From Terriglobia bacterium (lineage in GTDB: Bacteria; Acidobacteriota; Terriglobia; Bryobacterales; Bryobacteraceae): a DNA stretch of 64,000 bases. Of the stretch, positions 53,841 through 63,919 are shown one piece after another; within the stretch, counting starts at the first letter, position 1; every line of letters starts with the position of its first letter. Location: contig JAIQFS010000014.1 of assembly GCA_020073145.1 (NCBI GenBank), positions 44,455 to 108,454 on the forward strand, given 5' to 3'. The notes under the pieces are model-generated. The model did not search any database, was not told the origin of the DNA, and was given only the letters and a program-made list of their open reading frames with translations. Position numbers and translations under genes: made by a program.

Positions 53841-56800
53841 CTAGAAGAACGCTTTGATGCCGAGTTGGAAGACTCGGGGGTCAAAAGCGGAAGTCACCTT
53901 GCCGAAGTCGCCGGCCCCGAATGTGGTACTGACATTCTGGAGCTGCGTGTGGTTGAACACGTTGAAGCCCTCCGCCCGGAACTCGATGCGGCTGCCCCGC
54001 GTCTCGCTCAGAGTGAAGTTCTTGAACAGCGACAGGTTCCAATTGTGGCGCCCGGGCCCGGTCAACGCATCGTAGCCCAGGGTGCCGTATTGTCCAATCG
54101 CCGGGGCCGAGAAGGCCGACGTATTGAACCAGGAGGCCACCGTGCTCGGATAGCTGATGGCTCCGTCCAGGTTGGGGCGGTTTCCTCCAGGTCCCGCGCC
54201 ATTCCAGGCCGGCAGTTTGTTGTTGGCTTGGCCGCCGCTCATCTGCAGGTTGAGCGGCCGGCCGGTCATCGCGGTGACGTAGCCGGCAAGTTGCCAGCCG
54301 CCAGCCAGAGTCCGAACAGCATGGCTGCTGGCGTGCCGGAAGGCCGGAATGTCGTACACGAAGTTGGCCACGAAGACGTGGTCGCGGTTGAAAGAAGCCG
54401 GACCCACTCCATAGGACCGGTTGTAGGGGTTGGGAATGTCATTGAGATCCCAGCCATTGCCGTTATTCGAAGTGGCATCCACTGCTTTCGAATAGGTATA
54501 GGCGGCTTGGAAAGTGAAATCCTTCGCCAACCGGGAATTCAAGCTGGCTTGCAATGAGTTGTAGTGGCTGTTGCCGGCATTGCGGAACATCGCAATGGAG
54601 CCGAAACCCTGGTACGGAGCGATGTTGTTGAATTGCGCCGTGCCGTTGATGAGACCTGCCAGGGCGCTTTGCGCCGGCAGGTTGAACTCTTCGCGATCGC
54701 TTTGATGCCGGTTCTGATTGCCGACATAGGCGATTTGGAATACGCTCTTCTCACCCAACGCCTGCTGGACACCCAGGCTGTATTGGTAGCTCACCGGTAG
54801 CTTGTAATCGGTCGAATTCAGGCCAGTGATACTGACCACAGGAATGGGCGCGACCGCTGTGGAGCCCGTTAGCAAGTTGAGGTTCGGATTCGATAGTGAA
54901 ACATTGTTCAGGTTCACGTTGGCGCTGAATGGCGTGTTGGCGCCGGCGTTGTACATGTCGTTCCCCTGCACGCGTTCGTACGTCATACCGAAGCCGGCAC
55001 GGAGTATGGTCTTGCCGTTGCCCGCCATGTCGTACGCGAAGCCCACGCGAGGCCCGAACGCCGCCCAGCTGTCATTCACCAAGCCGTTGGTAATGCCGTT
55101 CTTGCCGGCAATCCCGATCCCGTTCAGATACAGCGGCACCCCAGCCAGGATAGAATTGGGGCTGGTGCCCAAGCCTGGGCTGGTGGGGCTGATGTTGCCG
55201 TTCGGCAGCAGGACCGCCGCGTTAGCCGGGTTCCAGAGGTTGGGATAAAAGTTCGACATCCGATTTTCGGCTTCGTACGTATGCGGCACGCCGTCCCACC
55301 GCAAACCGATATTCAGAGTGAGACGCTTGTTCACGCGCCAGTTGTCCTGAATATAGGCGGCGTACGACATGCTGTTCCAGTGGCCCTGATCTTTCACTCC
55401 GGCTTCGTTGTAGTTGGTGGAGAGGCCCAGCAGGTAGTCGGCGAAGTCGTTGCCGGTGTAAGTTCCGTCAAAGGTAAACGCACCCTGCGTATTCGCGAAC
55501 AGGTCCTGGATCTTCGCGTAGTAGAGCACGCTGGCGCCCATCTTGAGCTGGTGGCTTCCTTTGGCCCAGGAGACGTCGTCACGCCACTGGTACGAGTCGG
55601 CTTTGTTGTGCCAGGGAATCCAGTTGGCCGTGTAGTTGGCCCCCGTAGCCCCGGACAGGTTGATCGCCGGTATGCGGTTGTTCTCGTTCGGCCCGGTGAA
55701 TAGCCGGGGAACGTTGAAGTCGCTGGGCCGCGCGTAGATGCCAGTGTTGACGATATTGATGCGGTTGCCGCTGTAGTTGAACGCAATCTCGTTCAGCAGC
55801 GTGGGGCTGATGGTGTGGATGGTGTGAACCACGGCGCTATAGGATGGGTTGCCGAACGTGTTCCCAATGGTGGGCACATTATCGCCGCTCCACATGGATG
55901 TCACGTACCCTTGGCTGATCTGCTCGGCGACGAAGTGCCCGAAGATCGAGAACTTGTCATTGAAGTGATGATCGATGCGCGTCATCTCTTCCCGCACGTT
56001 GGTCGGAGCGGTCACACCCTTGATGTATGCGTTGCCGCTAGTCGGTGCCGGGAAGATCCCGGCCTTCAGCAGGGATTGCGCGTTGGGATCCAGCAGGCTG
56101 GTCGGTATGGTGTTGTTCGGGAACGGCTGGCCGGGCTGCAGTCCCAAAGCCGTGAATTTGCTGAGAAGCGTAGGCGCTAACTGGGCCGCGGTGGGGACCG
56201 TAATGGTCGGACCGCCGCTCATGTTCCCTCCGTACCAACCGGTCAAAGGCACCACCCGGTTGATGGGGGCGCCTCCCTGAATATACCGGCGCCACTCCAT
56301 GTTATAGAAGAAGAACGTCTTGTTCTTGTCTTTGTTGTAGACCTTGCCGAGTGTGACGGGACCGCCGACGTTGAACCCGAACTCATTGAAGCGCAGCTTC
56401 TGAGGCGAGTCGCCGGGGTGATGGAGGAAAAAGTTAACGGCATCCAGGGCGTCGTTCCGCACGAATTCCCAGGCACCGGCATGAAGCTGTTGCGTGCCGG
56501 ACTTGAAAACCATGGTCGTGACGCCGCCGGTAGCTAGACCATATTCCGCGCTGTAGTTTGAAGTCATGGCGCGAAATTCCGCAATCGCGTCGAGCGACGG
56601 CATAATGCTCATGGCGCCGCCACTGCCGCGGTCGTATTGCTCGCCGCCATCGATCATGTACAGATTGTGGCCGGGGCGCAGGCCATTGAAGCTCACGTTG
56701 GCGTCGCCGCCGACGGGAACGGCCAACTGAAAATCCCCGCCCATGGCGTTGGAGACGCCGGGCAGCAGGGTGGTCAGCAAGTAGATGTTGCGTCCATTGG

Positions 56801-57242
56801 TCGCAATCTGCTGCACCTGTTGCCCGCTGATATAGCCGCTGATTTCGCTCGAGTCCGACTGGACGGCGACGGGCGCGGCTTCTACCGTGATCTGCTCGGA
56901 CGCGCTGCCCAACTCCAGGCTGAAATCGATGCGCGTGCGGTCACCGACTTGCAACAGAAGGTCCTTCGTTTCGGTCGCTTTAAAGCCTGCCGCTTGGGCG
57001 CGGACGGTGTACCGTCCGATTTGAAGGCTGGGGGCCACGTATTCGCCGACCGCGTTGCTTTGCAACTGGCGAACCTGCCCCGTATTGGTGTTTGTAATCG
57101 CAATGCTTGCGTTGGGTACCGTAGCCCCTGTCGGGTCCGTCACGGTTCCGACGATGGTTGCTTCCTGGGCCGATGCCTGGAAGGCAAAGCCCACGAGCAG
57201 CATCAAGACGACTAGAAATCGATATAAATCTCTCTGGCTCAT
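53841..57242 (-). CDS. Oar-like TonB-dependent receptor with carboxypeptidase-regulatory domain
   Basis: A 1133-residue outer-membrane receptor. Signal peptide (FLVVLMLLVGFAFQASA), then a CarboxypepD_reg-like beta-sandwich (EATIVGTVTDPTGATVPNAS, about 25-110), a plug region (GRNIYLLTTLLPGVSNAMGG, LRPGHNLYMIDGGEQYDRGS) and a long 22-strand barrel ending in Phe (FQLGIKAFF). This is the type massively expanded in Solibacter-like Acidobacteria and thought to import large ligands such as oligosaccharides or peptides. ATG at 57242 has GGGAG upstream; a frame from 57269 adds nine residues. It is monocistronic, divergent from a membrane regulator-like gene, and ends at a strong terminator. Confidence 0.92.
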   Translation of the reverse strand: MSQRDLYRFLVVLMLLVGFAFQASAQEATIVGTVTDPTGATVPNASIAITNTNTGQVRQLQSNAVGEYVAPSLQIGRYTVRAQAAGFKATETKDLLLQVGDRTRIDFSLELGSASEQITVEAAPVAVQSDSSEISGYISGQQVQQIATNGRNIYLLTTLLPGVSNAMGGDFQLAVPVGGDANVSFNGLRPGHNLYMIDGGEQYDRGSGGAMSIMPSLDAIAEFRAMTSNYSAEYGLATGGVTTMVFKSGTQQLHAGAWEFVRNDALDAVNFFLHHPGDSPQKLRFNEFGFNVGGPVTLGKVYNKDKNKTFFFYNMEWRRYIQGGAPINRVVPLTGWYGGNMSGGPTITVPTAAQLAPTLLSKFTALGLQPGQPFPNNTIPTSLLDPNAQSLLKAGIFPAPTSGNAYIKGVTAPTNVREEMTRIDHHFNDKFSIFGHFVAEQISQGYVTSMWSGDNVPTIGNTFGNPSYSAVVHTIHTISPTLLNEIAFNYSGNRINIVNTGIYARPSDFNVPRLFTGPNENNRIPAINLSGATGANYTANWIPWHNKADSYQWRDDVSWAKGSHQLKMGASVLYYAKIQDLFANTQGAFTFDGTYTGNDFADYLLGLSTNYNEAGVKDQGHWNSMSYAAYIQDNWRVNKRLTLNIGLRWDGVPHTYEAENRMSNFYPNLWNPANAAVLLPNGNISPTSPGLGTSPNSILAGVPLYLNGIGIAGKNGITNGLVNDSWAAFGPRVGFAYDMAGNGKTILRAGFGMTYERVQGNDMYNAGANTPFSANVNLNNVSLSNPNLNLLTGSTAVAPIPVVSITGLNSTDYKLPVSYQYSLGVQQALGEKSVFQIAYVGNQNRHQSDREEFNLPAQSALAGLINGTAQFNNIAPYQGFGSIAMFRNAGNSHYNSLQASLNSRLAKDFTFQAAYTYSKAVDATSNNGNGWDLNDIPNPYNRSYGVGPASFNRDHVFVANFVYDIPAFRHASSHAVRTLAGGWQLAGYVTAMTGRPLNLQMSGGQANNKLPAWNGAGPGGNRPNLDGAISYPSTVASWFNTSAFSAPAIGQYGTLGYDALTGPGRHNWNLSLFKNFTLSETRGSRIEFRAEGFNVFNHTQLQNVSTTFGAGDFGKVTSAFDPRVFQLGIKAFF

Positions 57243-57390
57243 AGTTTCTCCCTGAGCGTTTTCACTCACCCACCCAAAGCGGCAGGCAGTTGGCGTCCAT
57301 GTTGTTCAGTTGGAACACCTACACACACTCCAAGACCTAACCGGTTACTATGCGGAATGGTAGGCCAACCCAAGCCCGGTTCCAAGTAGC

Positions 57391-57416
57391 ATCTGGTATA
57401 TTACCGTATATCAGAT
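57391..57416. promoter_or_regulatory. 26-bp imperfect palindrome in divergent promoter region
   Basis: ATCTGGTATA and TATATCAGAT form 10-bp arms with one mismatch around TTACCG. An overlapping second repeat, TATTACC/GGTAATA, spans 57399-57423. The patch is AT-rich and lies about 150 bases from the receptor start and 95 from the divergent gene, a typical operator position. Confidence 0.5.
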
Positions 57417-57509
57417 GGTAATATCCTAAATTTCAACACCTTGCCACCGGACGGAAGATTCCCCAACCCCGACGTAACGTACGGCCCCCTACGTGCAGCT
57501 TGAAGCGAG

Positions 57510-58748
57510 ATGATGTTTCGCAACCCCGATGCGGTGGCACTTTCCCCGAAATCGGAGTCGAACGGTGGTGAAAAGAACCACACACAAGTCGAGCGTGTCC
57601 TGAGCAGTCGACTGTTCCGCAGCAGCCAACGCTGCCAGGCCCTGTTCCGGGAAATCACGGAGCGCACCTTAGCCGGCGAAACCCACTCCCTGAAAGAGCG
57701 CGCTTTGGGAATCGACGTGTTTGGACGGCCGGCCGACTACGATACCAACGCCGACCCCGTGGTTCGTGGGACGGCAGGGGAAATCCGAAAGAAACTGGCG
57801 CAGTACTACCAGGATCCGGCTCACCAGGGCGAACTCCGGATCGAACTGCATCCCGGATCCTATGTCGCGCACTTCTTTCCAGGGAATGGAGCGGCGGCGG
57901 CGCCGTCCCCCAGAGGGGTCAACCGGCGTAGGGTGATGACGACGGCCGTGGCCGCGGCCGTGGTGATTGCACCGGTGGTCTTATTCTTCGTCACCGGGCA
58001 TCCCACGGATCTGGACCGCTTCTGGGGCCCGATGTTGGAAACGCCAGGGGGAGCGTTGTTTTGTCTCGGGCAATCCCGGGTGTACAGCTTTCGCTCCGAT
58101 GCCCGGCAAAACCAAGTGGAGACCATGATCCGGGCCGAAACGCCGCCCGATCTGGCATCCTCCCGCGAAGTGATCCCGTTGAGCCAGCTGGTTCCGGTGT
58201 GGGACCGCTACATCGCCCTGGGCGATGCCACCTGCCTGATGCGGCTGACCTCCGTGTTCGAAGCGCGAGGGAAACCCTACCGCATTCGCAGCGCGGCCGC
58301 CACCAACTTCTCGGACCTGCGGGAACAGCCGGCGGTTCTCATCGGCGCATTCGACAACGGATGGACGCTCAGCCTGATTGGGGAAATGCGGTACACGTTT
58401 TACAAAGACTTCCAGGGTCTGGAATTGGTCCGCGACCGGAACAATCCCGCAAAGTCCGATTGGAAGCTGGTGAACTCGTGGCCGTATTGGAATATCCCGG
58501 CCGATTATGCGATTGTCTCGCGCGTGCTCGACCGCAGTACCGACCATATGGTGGTGGTGGCTGCCGGCATCACGCAGTACGGAACGGCGGGCGCCGGCGA
58601 GTTCCTCAGCCATCCCCAGTACTTCGCCGAGGTGGTGCGCCGATTACCGCGGGACTGGGCGAAGAAGAACTTGCAGATTGTCCTGCGGATTCCCGTGGTG
58701 CAGGGCACGGCAGGGCATCCGCAGGTTCTTGCCACTCACGTCTGGTAG
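57510..58748 (+). CDS. membrane-anchored protein with acidobacterial regulatory-type N-domain
   Basis: A 412-residue single-pass membrane protein. Residues 25-110 (VERVLSSRLFRSSQRCQALF, LKERALGIDVFGRPADYDTN, VRGTAGEIRKKLAQYYQD) match the N-terminal domain seen before TPR or TolB modules in many acidobacterial proteins annotated as regulators or adenylate cyclases. A helix at about 140-162 (TTAVAAAVVIAPVVLFFVTG) leads to an exported domain of about 250 residues with no known relatives that I can name (LIGAFDNGWTLSLIGEMRYT, WNIPADYAIVSRVLDRSTDH). The cytosolic-domain/membrane/periplasm layout and the divergent TonB receptor suggest a ligand-responsive membrane regulator; that is inference. Confidence 0.75.
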   Translation: MMFRNPDAVALSPKSESNGGEKNHTQVERVLSSRLFRSSQRCQALFREITERTLAGETHSLKERALGIDVFGRPADYDTNADPVVRGTAGEIRKKLAQYYQDPAHQGELRIELHPGSYVAHFFPGNGAAAAPSPRGVNRRRVMTTAVAAAVVIAPVVLFFVTGHPTDLDRFWGPMLETPGGALFCLGQSRVYSFRSDARQNQVETMIRAETPPDLASSREVIPLSQLVPVWDRYIALGDATCLMRLTSVFEARGKPYRIRSAAATNFSDLREQPAVLIGAFDNGWTLSLIGEMRYTFYKDFQGLELVRDRNNPAKSDWKLVNSWPYWNIPADYAIVSRVLDRSTDHMVVVAAGITQYGTAGAGEFLSHPQYFAEVVRRLPRDWAKKNLQIVLRIPVVQGTAGHPQVLATHVW

Positions 58749-58757
58749 CCCCGCGAT

Positions 58758-61028
58758 TCAAGGAATCTGCACGCTGGCGCTCAAGGCGATGGCCCGCGAA
58801 GATCCTCCTACCAATACCTTGTAGCTGCCCGGCACGAGATCCCAGGCGTTCTTCTCCACATCGAAAATGGAGAGCAATTGAGGGTCGAGTTTCAGACTCA
58901 CCCGCTTGGATTCGCCAGCCGCCAGCCGGACCTTATCCCAGGCCACCAGGCGCTGCGGCGGCTCATGGGTGCTTGCCGGGAGCCCCACGTACACCTGCGC
59001 AATCTCCGCTCCCGCTCGCGATCCAGTATTCTTGACCGCAAACGTCACCTCCTTGGGCGTCGCCTGCAGTCCGGAGTACGCGAAGGTGGTGTAGGAGAGG
59101 CCGTGTCCGAAAGCGAACAGGGGTTGCTTGTCTTCGGCGTCAAACCATTTGTATCCGACCTTGAGCCCCTCACTGTAGTGGATGTCGAAGGGAATCGGCT
59201 GCCGCGTCGGCTGAGTCGCGCCGATGTCAATCGAGGCGAACTCCTGCGCATCGGTACCCGGCACTCGCGGGTGCGGCAGATCGGCTTCGCTTTTGGCGAA
59301 GGTCACGGGTAGTTTGGCGGACGGGTTCACGTCGCCGAACAGAATGGCGGCCAAGGCCTCGCCGCCCCGGATTCCCGGGAACCACGCCTCCAGGACGGCA
59401 TTCACCTCACCGATCCAGGGCATCGCCACCGGGCCGCCGGACTCCACCACCACAATCGTGCGCGGGTTGGCCGCGGCCACGGCGCTCACCAGTTGGTCCT
59501 GGTTGCCGGGCAGCGAGAGCGACAGATCCCGCCCTTCGCTAGAGGGCTGATGCACAAACACGATGGCCGCGGCGGAGCGCCGGGCCAGGGCGGCTGCGGC
59601 GGACAGATCGGCGCCATCGGCAAATTCCACCTGGGCCTTGGGGACTTTCGCACGAATGGCTTTCAACGGCGACGAGGGGTGCCAGACCGCGCCCGGGCCC
59701 CAAATCGCGTCCGCTTCCGTGCCCGGGGTGTTCCCCTGGGCATTGGCTACGGCGTTTCCGCCGGGCGGATCGACTTGCCCCGAGCCGCCGCCGGAAATGA
59801 CGCCCACATCGGCGTGCGATCCAATCACCGCCAGGGACTTGACGCGGCCGGCATCCAGCGGCAACTGGCCATTGGCGTTCTTGAGCAGCACCGTGCCTTG
59901 TTCGGCGAAGCGCTGCGCCATCTCCAGCCCGCCGAACACGTCGACCACCCTGGGAACGGGAGGATTGTCGACAATGCCCGCCGCGAATTCGGTCCGCAGG
60001 ATGCGATGCACCATGTCGTTGAGCCGCGCTGCCGGAACCGCGCCGGCCTCCACGGCTTTCTTGAGCGCGTCCCCGAAATGGACGCTGCCCGGCTGTTCCT
60101 GGTCAAGGCCTGCCAGCGCCGCTTTCACGGTGCTGTGCGTGCCACCCCAATCCGAGATCACAAATCCCTTGAAGCCCCAGGCCTTCTTCAGCACCTCATT
60201 CAGGGTGTAGCTGTTCTCGCAGGCGTAGTCGCCGTTGATGCGGTTGTAGGAGCACATGACGGCTCCCACATTCGACTCTTTGACGCCGATCTCGAAGGCC
60301 AGCAGGTCGGTTTCCCGCATCACCCGCCGGTCCAGATTCACGCTGGCGACGTGACGGCCGGTTTCCTGATCGTTGAAGGCGTAATGTTTGATGTCGCCGA
60401 TCACGCCTTGCTCCTGAACTCCCTGGATGAGCTGGGCCACCATCCTGCCGGCCAGGATGGGGTCCTCGCCCTGATACTCGAAATTGCGCCCGTTGCGCGG
60501 CTCGCGGGTGAGGTTGACCCCGCCGCCCAGCGCCATGTTATAGCCCTGGTCGCGCAATTCGCGTCCAATGAGGGCGCCGTAATCGTGCGCGAGGCGCAGA
60601 TCCCAACTGGCGGCTTCGGCCAGCGTCGAGGGAAGCGGTGTCGAGTAGCGCCCGTGAGCCCCGCTGCGCGCCACGCCGACCGCAGAGTCGGCCATGTTGA
60701 GATCGGGAAGGCCGAGCCGCGGAATTCCGGGGACGAACCCCGCGCCGCCGTTGGACCGGGCCAGCACGCCGGTGGCCGCCTCCTCGGGCGTGGTCTCAAA
60801 GCCCACCAGGCCGGCCCCGTGCACGAGGCCGATCTTTTCGTCCAGGGTCATTTGCTCCATCACCAGATCGGCGCGCCGGTCCGGCGAAAGGCTCCGGTCC
60901 ATCCAAGGATGGGCCGGCGTCGGCGGCTGACTGCTCCCCTGACCCAGGAGTGGGGCCAGGATGACCGCGAATAGGACGCAGAGGACGGCTAGCAGCGCCA
61001 TCTGCCCAATGGCATTGTGAGTTTTCAT
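58758..61028 (-). CDS. glycoside hydrolase family 3 beta-glucosidase-like enzyme
   Basis: A 756-residue secreted GH3 enzyme without a PA14 insert. Signal/anchor segment (LLAVLCVLFAVILAPLLGQ), catalytic barrel with GDIKHYAFNDQETGRH and nucleophile Asp293 in GFVISDWGGTHS, alpha/beta sandwich (AAIVFVHQPSSEGRDLSLSL, with Glu in the SSEGRD loop as candidate acid/base) and a FnIII-like end (VTFAVKNTGSRAGAEIAQVY). The DWGG context fits beta-glucosidases. GGGA lies before the ATG at 61028; a longer frame runs into the kinase gene. It is downstream of the kinase by 107 bases and may share its transcript. Confidence 0.9.
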   Translation of the reverse strand: MKTHNAIGQMALLAVLCVLFAVILAPLLGQGSSQPPTPAHPWMDRSLSPDRRADLVMEQMTLDEKIGLVHGAGLVGFETTPEEAATGVLARSNGGAGFVPGIPRLGLPDLNMADSAVGVARSGAHGRYSTPLPSTLAEAASWDLRLAHDYGALIGRELRDQGYNMALGGGVNLTREPRNGRNFEYQGEDPILAGRMVAQLIQGVQEQGVIGDIKHYAFNDQETGRHVASVNLDRRVMRETDLLAFEIGVKESNVGAVMCSYNRINGDYACENSYTLNEVLKKAWGFKGFVISDWGGTHSTVKAALAGLDQEQPGSVHFGDALKKAVEAGAVPAARLNDMVHRILRTEFAAGIVDNPPVPRVVDVFGGLEMAQRFAEQGTVLLKNANGQLPLDAGRVKSLAVIGSHADVGVISGGGSGQVDPPGGNAVANAQGNTPGTEADAIWGPGAVWHPSSPLKAIRAKVPKAQVEFADGADLSAAAALARRSAAAIVFVHQPSSEGRDLSLSLPGNQDQLVSAVAAANPRTIVVVESGGPVAMPWIGEVNAVLEAWFPGIRGGEALAAILFGDVNPSAKLPVTFAKSEADLPHPRVPGTDAQEFASIDIGATQPTRQPIPFDIHYSEGLKVGYKWFDAEDKQPLFAFGHGLSYTTFAYSGLQATPKEVTFAVKNTGSRAGAEIAQVYVGLPASTHEPPQRLVAWDKVRLAAGESKRVSLKLDPQLLSIFDVEKNAWDLVPGSYKVLVGGSSRAIALSASVQIP

Positions 61029-61135
61029 AGTTTCAGATCCCAAAATCTGTAGTAACATAGAACGGCGAGCTTGTACAGCCTCCGAGAACTGCGCGTGCTG
61101 CAGTGCCGTCCGAGCGGGCTCGGGCGCCCGATCTT

Positions 61136-63736
61136 CTACCGGTTCTCCACCGTCCAGACGTTCGCCGATTCGGTGGCTCCCTGAAGGGCCAGGAGTCCGC
61201 CGTCTCGCGAAGGCACGGCCCAGATGGCGTGATTCCCCGGCTGGGCCCACAAGGGGAGCGACTTTCCGCTGAGCTCCACGCGCAGGAGCGAGGAAGTCGC
61301 GGCGGAAACGTCGCCGCACAGAAAGCTGCGGCCATCGGCGGTCCAATCCAACCCGACGAGGCGGGTCGCGCCGACCACCGTGATTTCCTTCTCGGTTTTG
61401 CCCTCGAGGGTGAGCACGCGGATCCGGTTGCGCGGATCGCCGAAGGCGAGCGCGATCCGGGCGCCATCGGGAGAGATGGCGGCATCCCCCACGCCGAGCG
61501 GGTTGCGCGTGATCTCCGGACCGCGGCCGCGGGTCAGATCGAATTGCGAAACGATTTCTTCGTTGCCGCGCAGTTCGTTCATCACGCAGGTACTGCGAGG
61601 CGGCAGGCTGCAATAAAAGGCCCGGACCGAGGTATCCGTCGACAGCACCTGCACCGCCGGTCCGCCGCTCAGGGGCATCCGCATGAGGCGGGCGCGCCGC
61701 TGCGATGGCTTGGGATCCGCGGCTTCCAGATAAAGCAGCCAACGCTGATCCGGGGAAAGACGGGCCTGAAACTGCTGGCTCGGGCCGCCGATCAGGAGTT
61801 CGGGATTCGGGCTATCCAGCTCCTGCCGGTAGATGTGGAGGCCGCCGGTGCGGTCGGACTCGAACAGTACAGCGCGATTGTCCGGCATCCAGGCCGTCGC
61901 GTTGTTGTAGTGATCATCGAGCGTGAGCCGCTGCGGGGGACTGATGCGCGTTCCGCCGGCTTCCAGACGCGCGATGTCGACGTTGTATTGGGTATCGTCT
62001 TTGATCAGCGCCAGGCGCTTGCCGTCGCTGGTTGCCGACACCCACTTAATCAGGAAGCTGGCCCATCGGGTGAGGCGTTTGGGCTCGCTCGGGCGGCTAT
62101 CCAGCCGCCGGCCGAGGTCGATGGTCCAGAGATTGAAATCGCGGAAAGGCGGCGCCGGCTCCATCCGGGCATACACCATCCGTGTGTTCGACAGCCACGC
62201 CGCGCCGGCAATGGGGACGTCAGACCGAACCACGGTCACGGACTTCCTCGTATCCGGTTCCACCACCTCCACCGTGAACATCGGGCTGGCTCCCGGCAGA
62301 GTCTGGGCAATGGCCACACGCTTGGAATCCGGAGACCAGCCGAAGCCGGCGATCTGATCGACGCGACAGTGGCGCACAAGCGACCGGCTACCATCCGCGG
62401 ATTCGATTCCCGCCGCGGTCACCAGATATCGGCCATCGGGCGACGGCAAACCGCGCGGACCGGCGCGCGGCGGCCCTCCCAGCAGCGGGATCGTCCAGAC
62501 CGAAAAGTCATTCGATCCCAGGGACCGGACGGCGAAGAGCTGTGTGGAGTCGCCCGACCATTCGACGGTGATCATGCCGGCGGTCTCGGGCAGAGCGCGA
62601 GATTCCCCGGTGTCGGACGAGCGGATATGAACTCCGAGGCGATCGGAGTAGGCCAGGAATCTGCCGTCGGGTGAGAGCACCGCCGATTGTACCGGCAGGT
62701 CCGCGGGATTGCCGGTGACTTTCACGGGAACCAGAGGGGGCGGGGGCGTGCGGCGGGCCGACCACCAGAGCGCCCCCGCCGCCACCAGGACGGCCAGCCC
62801 CAAGGCCGCGACGGCGCCCAGATAGCTGCGGCGCGGACGCGCGCGCGAACCGGCAGCCGGCCTGGACGCGGAACTCGAGTTCCGCCTCAGACGTTGCAGG
62901 TCGGCCACCAGGTCGGCCGCGCTCTGGTAGCGCAATTCACGATCCTTCTCGAGAGCCTTTCCGACGACGCGTTCCAGTTCGGGGGACGCCGCGGGTTGCC
63001 GCCGCCGGAGAGGCTCGGGATCGCGATTCAAAATGGCATCGAACACAACCGCCGAGGTGGCGCCCGGGAACGGCTCGTGCCCCGTGGCCATTTCGTAGAG
63101 CACCGCGCCGAAGGAAAACAGATCGGTGCGCGCATCGATTTCTTCGCCGCGCGCTTGTTCGGGAGACATGTAGCCGAGCGTTCCAGCCGCGCTTCCAGGA
63201 GAGCTCTGAAAGCTCGGCAGCATGGTCAGGGTGGGAGCCGATTCACCCACGGGCATCGGCGGGCCGGCGGTGAGCGGCTTAGCCAGGCCGAAATCCAGCA
63301 CCTTGACGCGGCCGCCCCGCACGATAAACAGATTCGCCGGTTTGATGTCGCGGTGAACCACGCCTTGCGAATGCGCCGCCTGCAGCGCGCCTCCAATCTG
63401 GACGCCCCACTCGAGAAGTTCCGCGGCCGGGACGGCCCCGCGGGCGAGGCGCTGTTTCAGATTCTCGCCCTCGAGCAGCTCCATGACCAAGAACGGCTTG
63501 CCTTCGGACTCGCCGATGTCGAACAGGGTACAGATATTCGGGTGGTTCAGGGAGGAAGCCGTGCGGGCTTCGCGTGCGAACCGCTCCAAGGCCTCGGGGC
63601 TGCGAGCGAGATGATCCGGCAGAAATTTGAGCGCCACCCGGCGCCCCAGGCGAATGTCCTCGGCGACATAGACGACACCCATGCCGCCACCGCCCAATTC
63701 GCGCACGATCCGGTAGTGGGAAACCGTGCCCGTCAT
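61136..63736 (-). CDS. Ser/Thr protein kinase with extracytoplasmic TolB-like propeller
   Basis: An 866-residue transmembrane kinase of the PknB/Hanks type. Gly-rich loop GGGGMGVVY, catalytic Lys37 (VALKFL), HRDIKPAN with Asp130, DFG at 148-150 and GYMSPEQARG. A membrane helix (YLGAVAALGLAVLVAAGALW, about 305-325) is followed by about 540 residues of PD40/WD40-like blades (SPDGRFLAYSDRLGVHIRSS, SPDSKRVAIAQTLPG, SPDQRWLLYLEAADPKPSQR). This layout is very common in Acidobacteria and couples an outside sensor propeller to cytosolic phosphorylation. The adjacency to a GH3 enzyme suggests carbohydrate-linked signalling, not proved. Confidence 0.94.
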   Translation of the reverse strand: MTGTVSHYRIVRELGGGGMGVVYVAEDIRLGRRVALKFLPDHLARSPEALERFAREARTASSLNHPNICTLFDIGESEGKPFLVMELLEGENLKQRLARGAVPAAELLEWGVQIGGALQAAHSQGVVHRDIKPANLFIVRGGRVKVLDFGLAKPLTAGPPMPVGESAPTLTMLPSFQSSPGSAAGTLGYMSPEQARGEEIDARTDLFSFGAVLYEMATGHEPFPGATSAVVFDAILNRDPEPLRRRQPAASPELERVVGKALEKDRELRYQSAADLVADLQRLRRNSSSASRPAAGSRARPRRSYLGAVAALGLAVLVAAGALWWSARRTPPPPLVPVKVTGNPADLPVQSAVLSPDGRFLAYSDRLGVHIRSSDTGESRALPETAGMITVEWSGDSTQLFAVRSLGSNDFSVWTIPLLGGPPRAGPRGLPSPDGRYLVTAAGIESADGSRSLVRHCRVDQIAGFGWSPDSKRVAIAQTLPGASPMFTVEVVEPDTRKSVTVVRSDVPIAGAAWLSNTRMVYARMEPAPPFRDFNLWTIDLGRRLDSRPSEPKRLTRWASFLIKWVSATSDGKRLALIKDDTQYNVDIARLEAGGTRISPPQRLTLDDHYNNATAWMPDNRAVLFESDRTGGLHIYRQELDSPNPELLIGGPSQQFQARLSPDQRWLLYLEAADPKPSQRRARLMRMPLSGGPAVQVLSTDTSVRAFYCSLPPRSTCVMNELRGNEEIVSQFDLTRGRGPEITRNPLGVGDAAISPDGARIALAFGDPRNRIRVLTLEGKTEKEITVVGATRLVGLDWTADGRSFLCGDVSAATSSLLRVELSGKSLPLWAQPGNHAIWAVPSRDGGLLALQGATESANVWTVENR

Positions 63737-63919
63737 ATCGTCCTACACAGGAGAATAGCATAGGAAACTCCCGTTGCTTCGTTCTCCCTGATTCTCCGCT
63801 GACCGGCGGCAAGTCAGAGAGGCCCAGCGCGTCCGGGGGGCGGCGCAGCCACGAACGTCCCCTAACAGCCCGTGTCTAAAAACACTTCCTTGGTGGAATG
63901 TTTCGCCGTAGAATCAGGC

